Shown one piece after another: positions 8,921 to 16,895 of a DNA stretch of 64,000 nt. Where the stretch lies: NCBI RefSeq assembly GCF_040702995.1, contig NZ_CP159992.1:4737501-4801500 (forward strand). The letters are read 5' to 3'. The notes below the pieces were generated by a model. That model was given only the letters and a program-made list of their open reading frames with translations. It was not told the DNA's origin and searched no databases. Source of the stretch: Paenibacillus sp. AN1007 (GTDB lineage Bacteria > Bacillota > Bacilli > Paenibacillales > Paenibacillaceae). A program made the position numbers and the translations under genes. Numbering within the stretch: position 1 is the first letter of the stretch; each line of letters starts with the position of its first letter.

Positions 8921-9514
8921 ATGCCCGAAACATCAGACGCAATAGATCGAAGAATCCGAAAATCCAAAGCTGCGTTGAAGGAGGCTCTCCTTCATTTGAT
9001 GCAGCAACGTAATTTCAAGGAAATCTCCATCTCGGATATTGTGCAGCAGGCTGACCTGAATCGGGGAACCTTTTACAGACATTATCAATATAAGGAAGAC
9101 TTGTTCAACGAAATCCTGCATGATGTTACCCAGGATCTGGTAACTTCATTCCGTAAACCTTATGAGGGGATGAAGGAATTTCAGGTGGGACGGATGCCCT
9201 CTTCCGCCATTACCATCTTCGAACATGTGCATCAGCATGCCCAATTCTATACACTCGTGGTGCAGTCCGAAGCATCATCCAGCTTTCAGCGTATGATCTG
9301 TGATGTACTGCGTGATTTGTCTTTACAGGATCTGAATCATATTTTCCCGCCCCATATTAACCACGAACTGCTTGCAAGCTATCAGTCTCATGCCATATTC
9401 GGCATGATCATGGAGTGGATCAGACAGGATTTCAAGCACAGTCCTGCTTACATGGCGGAAGAGTTGTTCAAAATTATTCATTTTACGCCCGCACACGATT
9501 TAAAAAATGAATAA
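8921..9514 (+). CDS. TetR/AcrR-family transcriptional regulator
   Basis: 197 residues from the ATG at 8921, preceded by GGGAGGAA. The N-terminal helix-turn-helix is clear: LHLMQQRNFKEISISDIVQQ then ADLNRGTFYRHYQYKEDLF. The C-terminal ligand domain resembles the TetR_C group of dihydroxyacetone-type and YsiA-like regulators, with a WIRQDF segment. It is transcribed away from the SDR gene, which is the probable target. The ligand cannot be predicted. Confidence 0.85.
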   Translation: MPETSDAIDRRIRKSKAALKEALLHLMQQRNFKEISISDIVQQADLNRGTFYRHYQYKEDLFNEILHDVTQDLVTSFRKPYEGMKEFQVGRMPSSAITIFEHVHQHAQFYTLVVQSEASSSFQRMICDVLRDLSLQDLNHIFPPHINHELLASYQSHAIFGMIMEWIRQDFKHSPAYMAEELFKIIHFTPAHDLKNE

Positions 9515-9603
9515 TTTCTCAGAATATGGGTATAATATTATAGTTATATTCAATTATTTACACATTGTCTACTGAATTCAAATTTGAAGCAGGAGGTATG
9601 ATG

Positions 9604-10641
9604 ATGAAATCTTTCAAGTATCGTCTTGAGCAAAAAGAACCCCGTACCGGTCCCGGCGGCATTACTCGCGGAGCCTCGGTTCATGACTTCCCCGCATCCA
9701 TCGGCATTGCGGGAGTATCCATGCGCCTGGAACCAGGCGGCATGCGCGAACTGCACTGGCATGCGAACGCGGCCGAGTGGGCGTACGTCATCAGCGGTTC
9801 CTGCCGCACAACCGTCATTCATCCCGATGGTCATGCGTATACCGATACCTTCGAACCCGGAGATGTATGGTATTTCCCGCGTGGATATGGTCACTCCATT
9901 CAGGGGCTTGGACCGGAGGAATGCCACTTCATTTTGATTTTTGACAATGGAGATTTCTCAGAAGACCACACGTTCAGCATCACCGACTTCCTGACTCAGA
10001 CACCAGACGCCATTGTTGCCCAGAACCTTGGTATCTCCCTCGAGCAGGCAGCCAAGCTCAATCAGGGCGAAGCCTATTTTGCCAAAGGTCCGGTACCCGA
10101 TGACAGCTCCTCCTCAGCAACTTATCGCCGTAATTCTGAGCTGACCACCCCACACCGTTATCCGTTACACGCCAAACAGCCGCGCCGGGCACCAGGCGGG
10201 GGTACACAGCGGACGGTAACCGTCGAAGACTTCCCGATCTCCACCACGATGGCGGGATCTCTGATCGAGCTTCAGCCGGGCGCTCTGCGAGAACTGCACT
10301 GGCACCCCAATGCGGATGAGTGGCAGTACTATATCAGCGGCAGCGCCGAAATGACCGTCTTTCTCGCCGAAGGGCAGGCCGTAACCGAGCAGTTTGAAGC
10401 TGGAGACATTGGTTACGCTCCGATGGGTGCAGGGCATTACATCAAAAATACGGGTGATGATGTCTGCCGTGTACTCATTGGATTCAACAGTGGACATTAT
10501 GAAGCCATTGATCTTAGTGAATGGATCGCAGGCAACCCGGTAGATGTGCTCTCCACGAATCTGGGCATCTCTCGTGAGGAAGCTGAACAACTCCCTGACG
10601 ATACGTTGTTTATTGCACCGGATCAGAACAAGGGAAAATAA
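9604..10641 (+). CDS. Oxalate decarboxylase-like bicupin
   Basis: 345 residues with two cupin domains in tandem. Each holds a full Mn-type ligand set: H51, H53, E58 and H97 in the first; H232, H234, E239 and H278 in the second, within HWHANAAEW and HWHPNADEW. In Bacillus OxdC the catalytic lid is Ser-Glu-Asn; here it reads S119-E120-D121, so the catalytic Glu is kept and Asn is changed. Three ATGs lie in a row (9598, 9601, 9604); AGGAGG ends at 9596, so the third has the best spacing (7). It would convert oxalate to formate and CO2, a cytosolic acid-stress reaction; oxalate oxidase activity is a possible alternative. Confidence 0.85.
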   Translation: MKSFKYRLEQKEPRTGPGGITRGASVHDFPASIGIAGVSMRLEPGGMRELHWHANAAEWAYVISGSCRTTVIHPDGHAYTDTFEPGDVWYFPRGYGHSIQGLGPEECHFILIFDNGDFSEDHTFSITDFLTQTPDAIVAQNLGISLEQAAKLNQGEAYFAKGPVPDDSSSSATYRRNSELTTPHRYPLHAKQPRRAPGGGTQRTVTVEDFPISTTMAGSLIELQPGALRELHWHPNADEWQYYISGSAEMTVFLAEGQAVTEQFEAGDIGYAPMGAGHYIKNTGDDVCRVLIGFNSGHYEAIDLSEWIAGNPVDVLSTNLGISREEAEQLPDDTLFIAPDQNKGK

Positions 10642-10764
10642 CAAAGAAAGCTATAAGTTAACGCTGCAAGGTTCATTCCCGGCGATTAGCTTATTTAAGG
10701 GAATGTCAGCTTAAACTCAAGCGAGATTAAGCGAACCCGATGGTTACCCGAAAATGGAGGACAG

Positions 10765-11490
10765 ATGCCTATGCATTCCGTACATGACTCGTCTTCCCCG
10801 AAAGTTAACAACGAGAGTATCGGACACACGGTAGAACGTTTGGAGCCGGGATTTTCCCGGCTTTTGTTATCTTCCGTTCTTGTACTGCTCGCCGGTTTCA
10901 TCGATTCCATTGGATATTTGGGGCTGGGTAAAGTGTATTTATCCTTCATGAGCGGCAACAGCACCAAGCTGGGCATCGCTCTTTTTGAGGCAGATTATGC
11001 GTTATGGGCAGCGACCGGGACTGTCGTTCTTTTATTTATTGCAGGAGCATTTGTCGGCACTTTCATTACAGAGTCATGGTGGAAATGGCATCTGACCCTT
11101 ATTTTGATCGTGGAGTGTGTATTGTTTCTTTTCGCAATCATGTTGTCAATCCTGTTCCACACGCAATACATCATATTCCCGATCGCCATGGCGATGGGCA
11201 TGCAAAATACGATGCACCAGATGGTTGCCCATGCAGATGTAGGCAAAGGTTTTGTTTCAGGTACGCTTTTTGGTATCGGTCAGGCCTTGGCCAAAGCTGC
11301 ACGCGGCAAAGCTCCGGCTTCCGAGTGGGCCGTGCTTGCACTGTCTTGGTTTATATTTGTCATTGGCGCGGCGCTGGGCGCCTGGATGCTCGTTAATAGC
11401 GGTCTGCTCCTATCCCTCATTACAGCGCTGTTGTTTCTTGTCCTGATTATCCCCTATGTCATTTATATGCAGCGTCTAAAAAACGGTTGA
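10765..11490 (+). CDS. YoaK/DUF1275-family membrane protein
   Basis: 241 residues with about six membrane segments. The family pattern is visible: AGFIDSIGYLGLGKVYLSFMSGNSTKLG, read here as separate AGFIDSIGYL and FMSGNST motifs, then MAMGMQNTMHQ. The function of this family is not established. The start follows GGAGG (10756-10760); the ATG at 10771 is a possible alternative. The hydrophilic N-terminal tail of about 30 residues is cytoplasmic by the positive-inside expectation. The gene ends inside its own terminator. Confidence 0.8.
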   Translation: MPMHSVHDSSSPKVNNESIGHTVERLEPGFSRLLLSSVLVLLAGFIDSIGYLGLGKVYLSFMSGNSTKLGIALFEADYALWAATGTVVLLFIAGAFVGTFITESWWKWHLTLILIVECVLFLFAIMLSILFHTQYIIFPIAMAMGMQNTMHQMVAHADVGKGFVSGTLFGIGQALAKAARGKAPASEWAVLALSWFIFVIGAALGAWMLVNSGLLLSLITALLFLVLIIPYVIYMQRLKNG

Positions 11491-11516
11491 CCCGAAATCG
11501 CGGGCCAACCGTTTTT
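11478..11516 (+). terminator. Intrinsic terminator overlapping DUF1275 stop codon
   Basis: AAAAACGGTTG-A-CCCG pairs with CGGG-C-CAACCGTTTTT. The 5' arm holds the last codons of the DUF1275 gene. Confidence 0.85.
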
Positions 11517-11684
11517 CACCTTTAGTTCTAGCAAACCTTACTCGGCTTCATATATACTATATGAGGAAGGATTAGCCATGACTCTGACAAATTTCCTAGT
11601 GATCTAGGATCTGTCTATTGGTTGGCAGGATTTACCATGTGACATTACGTGCAGAAAACAGGATAAAAGGAGGTGACATTTCAC

Positions 11685-12299
11685 GTGAAAAGATCAAGTA
11701 TTATATCATTAATGACCAGTTTCATTTTACTTGGCGGGGTGCTTCTCTTTCCTGCTCCTCAAGCCAATGCTGCCGTAGAAGAATTCTCTACATATTGGGT
11801 TCAGGACGAGTTTGCGGACGAATATCAGTCTGAAGTAGATTTAATAGACGATGCAGAAGAGCCTGAGGCAGTAGATGAGTTTATTCAGGAAAAAGCGGAA
11901 TTAAAAAAATATCTGGATCAGATTTTTGCTATCGAGCCCTATGAGTCTAGAGCTCTTGATTCCTTGAGTAGTGTTGGTAACACCGTATCTTCAGCGAATC
12001 GAAAATCGATGTTTCTGAAGCTGACGAATACGGTAATTCCGAATTATACCAAATTCGTCTCCAAAGCAAAACTGATCCAATCCAACAACCCAGAAATCAA
12101 AAAAATTCATACCTCCTTCATCAAAGGAACTTATATGCAGCTTGAAGGTTACATCCTTTACAAGCAAGCTGTTTCCAAGAACAACGTGAACTACACGATC
12201 CTTCAACAAGGTAATGCTAAAGTTCAAGCTGCCGATGCTATTCTTGACCAAGTTACTGACTCATTGTTAGCGTATGCTGACAAAATTGGGTACGAGTAA
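11685..12299 (+). CDS. Exported protein of unknown function
   Basis: 204 residues from a GTG at 11685; AAAGGAGGTGA lies 11667-11677, so the GTG at 11673 is inside the binding site and is rejected. The first 29 residues form a clear Sec signal peptide with a cleavage site after PQANA. The mature part is acidic at first (DEFADEYQSEVDLIDDAEEPE) and then helical. No known family was recognised. It stands alone between two terminators and is likely secreted. Confidence 0.7.
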   Translation: MKRSSIISLMTSFILLGGVLLFPAPQANAAVEEFSTYWVQDEFADEYQSEVDLIDDAEEPEAVDEFIQEKAELKKYLDQIFAIEPYESRALDSLSSVGNTVSSANRKSMFLKLTNTVIPNYTKFVSKAKLIQSNNPEIKKIHTSFIKGTYMQLEGYILYKQAVSKNNVNYTILQQGNAKVQAADAILDQVTDSLLAYADKIGYE

Positions 12300-12320
12300 T
12301 CCCTGTATGCAATCACTGCA

Positions 12321-12367
12321 AAAAAAGCAACCATCCTTAACTAGTCATTAGGGAATGGTTGCTTTTT
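12321..12367. terminator. Bidirectional terminator between exported protein and TelA
   Basis: AAAAAGCAACCAT pairs with ATGGTTGCTTTTT around a 21-base loop. T-runs on both strands serve the two convergent genes. Confidence 0.85.
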
Positions 12368-12392
12368 CTAGTCATTCTCATTGATTGATTGA

Positions 12393-13532
12393 TTACAGAC
12401 CAAGCTTCTGCCCTTTCTCCAATCGCTGAATCTGCTGTTCTCCGGTCTCCGCCAATTCACGGAACTGACCGATGGTTTCGCGCATTCTTGGCAGGGCTTC
12501 CTGTTTATAGACCGAAATGGAGTCGAGCGCGGACAGCACATCCGTAAAGGCCTGCTTCATCGTATCCACCGAGATGCTTGCCTCGTACGCCTGCTTCTGG
12601 ATCGCGGTCCCCTGATCCTTCAGCATTTTGGATGTACCGGCGATTAGATCGTTGGTGGTACGGTTAAGCAGTTCAATCTTCTGCAATACAATCTTCTGAT
12701 TGTACAGCGCACTGGCAACGGTGACCGCAATTTTCAGTGCGGAGATCGTCACATTTTTCGCCCGATCCACGCCGCGAATCAACTCTTTGTTGTTCCGGAT
12801 AACCACTTCGATCGCCATAATCCCCTGCTGGTTTACAACCAGCATCTGCTGCAGATCCATTACCCGCTGACGGAGTGGGAAGAGCACTTCTTCGGTAATA
12901 AAACGCACTTTCTCGGGGTCTTCGTTACGAACCTTGGCTGCCTCAATCTGCGCATCGATCGATTCATCCATCAGCATGCCAAGCTGAATCTCCTTCTGAA
13001 GCCGCTTGGTCAGTTCGCGCAGGCTCTGCTGCTCGATCTCAAGCGTGGTATTGTCATTACGGAGCGTTGCACGTCCCTTGTCGAGTGAAACGACAATATC
13101 GGCGATAACGGCGTCAGCTTTCTGGTACTTGAGAAAATACGCGCGCAGCGGGTTGAACAGCTTGCCCAGAAAGCCTGTTTTGGCGAAATCGACCACGCTC
13201 GGGTCGAGATCCTTCAGCTGCATGTGCAGTTCGGTCAGGCCTTTGGCGACCTGGCCGCCCTCGTCTCCCGTCTTGGACAGATGTCCGACGGAGACTTGAA
13301 GCAGCGCGTTTTTCTCGGAAGAGGATCGCATCGTGTTCATGCCAAAGCCGTCAATCGACTGCAAAATCTCCTTGCGTTTCTCCAGGGATTCCAGGTCCAG
13401 GTTCATAATCATATCCACATTGGAATTCGCTACCTGCTGCAGCTCCGCCACCTCGGCGGGCACCGGTTTGATCTCTTCTTCAATCACCTTCTGAATTTCC
13501 TTCTGGCTCGGTATCTCCATTGTAAAGGACAT
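12393..13532 (-). CDS. telA: TelA/KlaA-family toxic anion resistance protein
   Basis: 379 residues, mostly helical, matching the TelA family (YaaN/YceH in Bacillus). Recognisable parts are ELQQVANSNVDMIMNLD near the start, the FLGKLFNPLRAYFLKYQKAD segment and the C-terminal MRETIGQFRELAETGEQQIQ coiled-coil region. AAAAGGGGGAA precedes the start. It is the last gene of a three-gene operon, 35 bases after the VWA protein. TelA proteins are linked to tellurite and cell-envelope stress; the molecular activity is not known. Confidence 0.88.
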   Translation of the reverse strand: MSFTMEIPSQKEIQKVIEEEIKPVPAEVAELQQVANSNVDMIMNLDLESLEKRKEILQSIDGFGMNTMRSSSEKNALLQVSVGHLSKTGDEGGQVAKGLTELHMQLKDLDPSVVDFAKTGFLGKLFNPLRAYFLKYQKADAVIADIVVSLDKGRATLRNDNTTLEIEQQSLRELTKRLQKEIQLGMLMDESIDAQIEAAKVRNEDPEKVRFITEEVLFPLRQRVMDLQQMLVVNQQGIMAIEVVIRNNKELIRGVDRAKNVTISALKIAVTVASALYNQKIVLQKIELLNRTTNDLIAGTSKMLKDQGTAIQKQAYEASISVDTMKQAFTDVLSALDSISVYKQEALPRMRETIGQFRELAETGEQQIQRLEKGQKLGL

Positions 13533-13567
13533 CCGCAGTTCCCCCTTTTAGTTACATCGGCTTAGGC

Positions 13568-15256
13568 TTACATCTGTACGTTAAACAGGTTTCCGATTTT
13601 GTAGACGACATCGTCAGTGTCCGCGTTAATGCTCGCAGCTTCGTTAATGCTGGAGATGCTCTCCAGTGCTTTGATGTCTGCATTGTAGCCGATGGTATAG
13701 ATCGGTACTTTGTATGTCTCAACCAGACCCCGGATATCCTTCAGCGTATGACCTTCGTTCGTCTCCCCGTCACTCAGGACAAAGATCAGCGGTTTCACGT
13801 TAGGGTTCGCGGTCATATAGTCCTCCAGCATCTTCATCGCGACAACGATGCCATCAAAAGTCGCTGTGCCCCCTCCAGCCTGAAGGCTGTCTACCGTTCC
13901 TACAAACATGGACTGCTGATTCGTATCATACTTTGCAATCGGGAGATTGACGGTAACTCCGCTGGAGTATGAGACCAGTCCAATGCTGTTTTCCGTACCC
14001 AGATATTTCTGGCCTTTGCGCAGTGATTCCTTAAGTCGGTTCAGCGGCTCCCCGTCCATGCTTCCAGATACATCCGTGACAAATACAGCTGCAATCGGTT
14101 TGCTTCCGTTTTTCTTCTCTTTCCAGACTTTCTGTGCAGACAGCAGTGTACCGCCGTCCACGGAAGCCAGTTCAGATTTGTAATCCTGCAGGCCGTTAAA
14201 GCCGAAGTCCTCTGCTTTTTTCTGATACTGATCCTGCGTGACAAAGTCGGCAAACTTCTGGACGATCTCCTGCTTGTTCTGCGGCAGTTGACCGAGTTCA
14301 TACAGCGGGCTGTCATGTCTTGCACCAAAAGGAGTGAAGACGTATCCGCTTTTGAGATCTGCTGTATTAACATATGTCTGGTACTCCAGAACGAAGGCGT
14401 CGAGTCTACCCGACTTGGCTGCTTCCCGCATCTGAATGGTAGTAGATGCTGTGAATGGCACGTTTGCCTGGAATTTTTCGAAGCCTTGAATGGCTTTCTC
14501 GCCGAGTGGATTGGCACCGTCATATGTGTTTAGTGCAGTGACGAGGAAATTGAGTCCCGTCGAACTGGCAAATGGATCCGTATACCCCATCGAAAGTTCA
14601 TTGTTTGCAATGGCTTCGGTTACCGTTTTGACGTTCACAGAGCCGTAGGTGTCCACTAAAGCATCATATTTAGCTTTGGAGATAACGATTCCTGGCACAT
14701 TGCCCACCAGCCGCTTAGTAACCAGCTTGGTCTTCACCCCGCTCGCCTCCACCATTGCGCCCCACAGCTCATTGGACGGTGTGAAGGCATCAGGAACATA
14801 TTTGCCGGACTTAATGTAATCCGCAGCAGTACCGGAGGCAATATTGCGGATTTTGACCGAGATCGGTTTGCCGCCAGCCGTGATGTTCGCTTGGTTAAAT
14901 GCCTCTGCTGTCTCGGTTAACCATCCATCCACTCCGCTGCCCGACTTCTCGGGGGAGGAGAAAATTTCAACATAATCATTCGTTGTGTTCTCCACTGTAA
15001 TGGGGAACTTCGAAATATCTGGCAGCGATTCTGCAACATCCACCGGATCGAGATCAATCTGTCCTTTGACCGGCTCTGCCGTGGCTGGTGCGATGTCAGC
15101 GTACAATTTGCCAAGTTCCTTACCTGCATTTTCGGTCGTGACTTGTGTGGACGTTTTGCCAAAGTTCGATGTCAGTGTGATCCCGGCATAGACTAGGCCA
15201 AACACCAGTACCAGCATGATGATCGATATGAACAAAAACTTTCCCTTCTTCGCCAT
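13568..15256 (-). CDS. Membrane-anchored substrate-binding/VWA chimera
   Basis: 562 residues. One membrane segment (about 7-29) anchors a large exported part. Residues about 90-350 look like a type 2 periplasmic-binding domain (VEIFSSPEKSGSGVDGWL, PDAFTPSNELWG, NELSMGYTDPFASSTGL). Residues about 387-560 are a von Willebrand A domain with an intact MIDAS: D395-x-S397-x-S399, the Thr of GGGTAT (465) and D496 in LSDGETNEG. The pair suggests metal-dependent ligand binding outside the cell. GAGGGG precedes the start. It lies between the XpaC-like and TelA genes, 12 and 35 bases away, so all three are likely co-expressed. Ligand and role are unknown. Confidence 0.8.
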   Translation of the reverse strand: MAKKGKFLFISIIMLVLVFGLVYAGITLTSNFGKTSTQVTTENAGKELGKLYADIAPATAEPVKGQIDLDPVDVAESLPDISKFPITVENTTNDYVEIFSSPEKSGSGVDGWLTETAEAFNQANITAGGKPISVKIRNIASGTAADYIKSGKYVPDAFTPSNELWGAMVEASGVKTKLVTKRLVGNVPGIVISKAKYDALVDTYGSVNVKTVTEAIANNELSMGYTDPFASSTGLNFLVTALNTYDGANPLGEKAIQGFEKFQANVPFTASTTIQMREAAKSGRLDAFVLEYQTYVNTADLKSGYVFTPFGARHDSPLYELGQLPQNKQEIVQKFADFVTQDQYQKKAEDFGFNGLQDYKSELASVDGGTLLSAQKVWKEKKNGSKPIAAVFVTDVSGSMDGEPLNRLKESLRKGQKYLGTENSIGLVSYSSGVTVNLPIAKYDTNQQSMFVGTVDSLQAGGGTATFDGIVVAMKMLEDYMTANPNVKPLIFVLSDGETNEGHTLKDIRGLVETYKVPIYTIGYNADIKALESISSINEAASINADTDDVVYKIGNLFNVQM

Positions 15257-15268
15257 ACGTACAACCCC

Positions 15269-16006
15269 TCACTGTCTGTATAATTTGGTATGTTTGATCA
15301 ACTGATCAATCTCCTGCATACAAGGCATCTGTTCAATATCTCCGGCTTCAAAGCTGTCCAGCCGTGAAATCTCCAGCAGCAGCTGATCCAGCTTAAGCAA
15401 AATCTCTTCATTCGTGTGAAGCGAGTCTTTCACATAAGTCAGGTAATCGTTGTATACTTTTGTCTTTTCCTGAAAAAGCTTCTGCGGCAGATTCACCGAT
15501 TTGGATTTCATCATGCTGGCATAATCGGCTTCATCAAAGACATTGAGTCGGTTCAGGATGCTGCGAATATTCAGATATAGCAGCTTCTCCACCTCTTCGG
15601 CGACCGAAGCAAATTTCTTAAAGCTCAGCTCGCCAGGATCAAACCGCTGATGAAGCACGTTCATCAGGGTTTCCTTTTTCTTTTTCATCCGGTTCAGTTG
15701 GGACAGCCCCAGCGTAATGTCTTCTTCAAGGATTCTGATGCGTCTGTAAAAAGATAAAGCTTCTACATAATCTTCATGTGTTTCGATCTGTTTCACAGGT
15801 AAAACGACCGGCTGCTTGAACAATAAAGTGTAACTGCCATAGAAGAGTGCGAGTGTGCTGCCGAACAGCAATGTTACGGAAAGGGCTGTCTGGAAAGCAC
15901 TCTCTCCAAATCCGAGTCCCGCAAAGCCTGGGGAGAAGGCCAGAACGTCCACAGCCACAATGCCGAGGATGAGTGCAAAAAATTGTATGTACCTGGTCAT
16001 GGGCAA
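15269..16006 (-). CDS. XpaC-like membrane protein paired with TelA
   Basis: 245 residues: two membrane segments (about 8-28 and 40-60) and a long helical cytoplasmic tail with ALSFYRRIRILEEDI. Layout and TelA linkage resemble the XpaC group (5-bromo-4-chloroindolyl phosphate hydrolysis protein) that precedes YaaN in Bacillus; sequence-level assignment is tentative. The start is most likely TTG at 16006, 8 bases from AGGAGG (16015-16020). The in-frame ATG at 16000 is 14 bases away, and the ATG at 16010 is out of frame. Confidence 0.65.
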   Translation of the reverse strand: MPMTRYIQFFALILGIVAVDVLAFSPGFAGLGFGESAFQTALSVTLLFGSTLALFYGSYTLLFKQPVVLPVKQIETHEDYVEALSFYRRIRILEEDITLGLSQLNRMKKKKETLMNVLHQRFDPGELSFKKFASVAEEVEKLLYLNIRSILNRLNVFDEADYASMMKSKSVNLPQKLFQEKTKVYNDYLTYVKDSLHTNEEILLKLDQLLLEISRLDSFEAGDIEQMPCMQEIDQLIKHTKLYRQ

Positions 16007-16895
16007 TCATCCGACCTCCTTTCATGTTAGATATTAGAACTTCCTGTCGTTTATTCCCTGTCATCCTTATTGCTATTGTACATGATGTGAGCGCTCTCAG
16101 GTGGATAGGATTGGAAATTGCGGTGTGAATATTGGGCCTTCATGCAGGCTGGAATATCAAGGATCAGATAATTGGCCCTTATGATCGATTAAAGATTGGA
16201 TTGTAAACAGTGATACAATAATATACGTGGCTCGGGCTTATCCCATTATCTTTTTAATGGACAACACAGAACGGCTGGCTGTGTAGGCTGCAGGTTCATT
16301 TAGTATAGTTACGGGTTTTATCGCCATCCCCGTGGTACATCGGGAGTGCGGAATAAATACAGTTATTGGGTAATACGTGGAAATTCGAGCTGCGTGTCAT
16401 TTTTTATATACGCCTTGTCTTCGCGAATCCGGAGCTTGCTGCGTGTTTTTCTGAGTCATGACCAAAAAGACAAAAACGGCGAACTCCACCGTTTTCGTCT
16501 CTTGTCATTATTGCATATATCATTCTATTTGCATGCTGGCACACGGTCTTGATCACACCATGTGCATCCGAATAAATCAGGCTAACGATGCCAGATGATT
16601 CTATTTGGTACTTTTCAGCTCATCTAACCATGTAACGATTCCAAGAAACGCTATTCCAACATTGGAAGCATATATTCGTCCATTTTGGCCTGTTTCGGCT
16701 GTAATAGCGTCGATGGGAATCGTTAGATTTCGGAACAGGCCTAATTTGCCCAAATAAGCTCTGTACGAATCGTTAGAATTTCAAGCAGCGTATTGAAACC
16801 AATCCAAGCCTTTCAACATCATTCCATTCACATCAACTCGTAACATGACCCGAACTTTAGCTAACTAAAACTCCTCAGGCTTATACTACTCCTCT
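16007..16895. other. Long intergenic region with a hairpin and repeat family copy
   Basis: No convincing gene. A terminator-like hairpin at 16468-16500 pairs AGACAAAAACGG with CCGTTTTCGTCT; it could end GH127 transcripts from the right, though it lies about 400 bases past that gene. The part 16583-16790 holds CTAACGAT-type repeats, listed separately. Confidence 0.5.
16583..16790. repeat. CTAACGAT interspersed repeat, copy A
   Basis: Contains CTAACGAT-like words in both orientations at about 16582, 16632, 16719 and 16769. The minus-strand stretch CTAACGATTCGTA..GAGC then TTATTTGGGCAAAT, then GGCCT, then CTAACGATTCC is homologous to a stretch at 32198-32265, 15.6 kb away. Confidence 0.65.

Noticed and set aside
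16346..16552. Possible small gene in the 16 kb intergenic region
   Set aside because: No ribosome site, odd composition, and it runs through a terminator-like hairpin.
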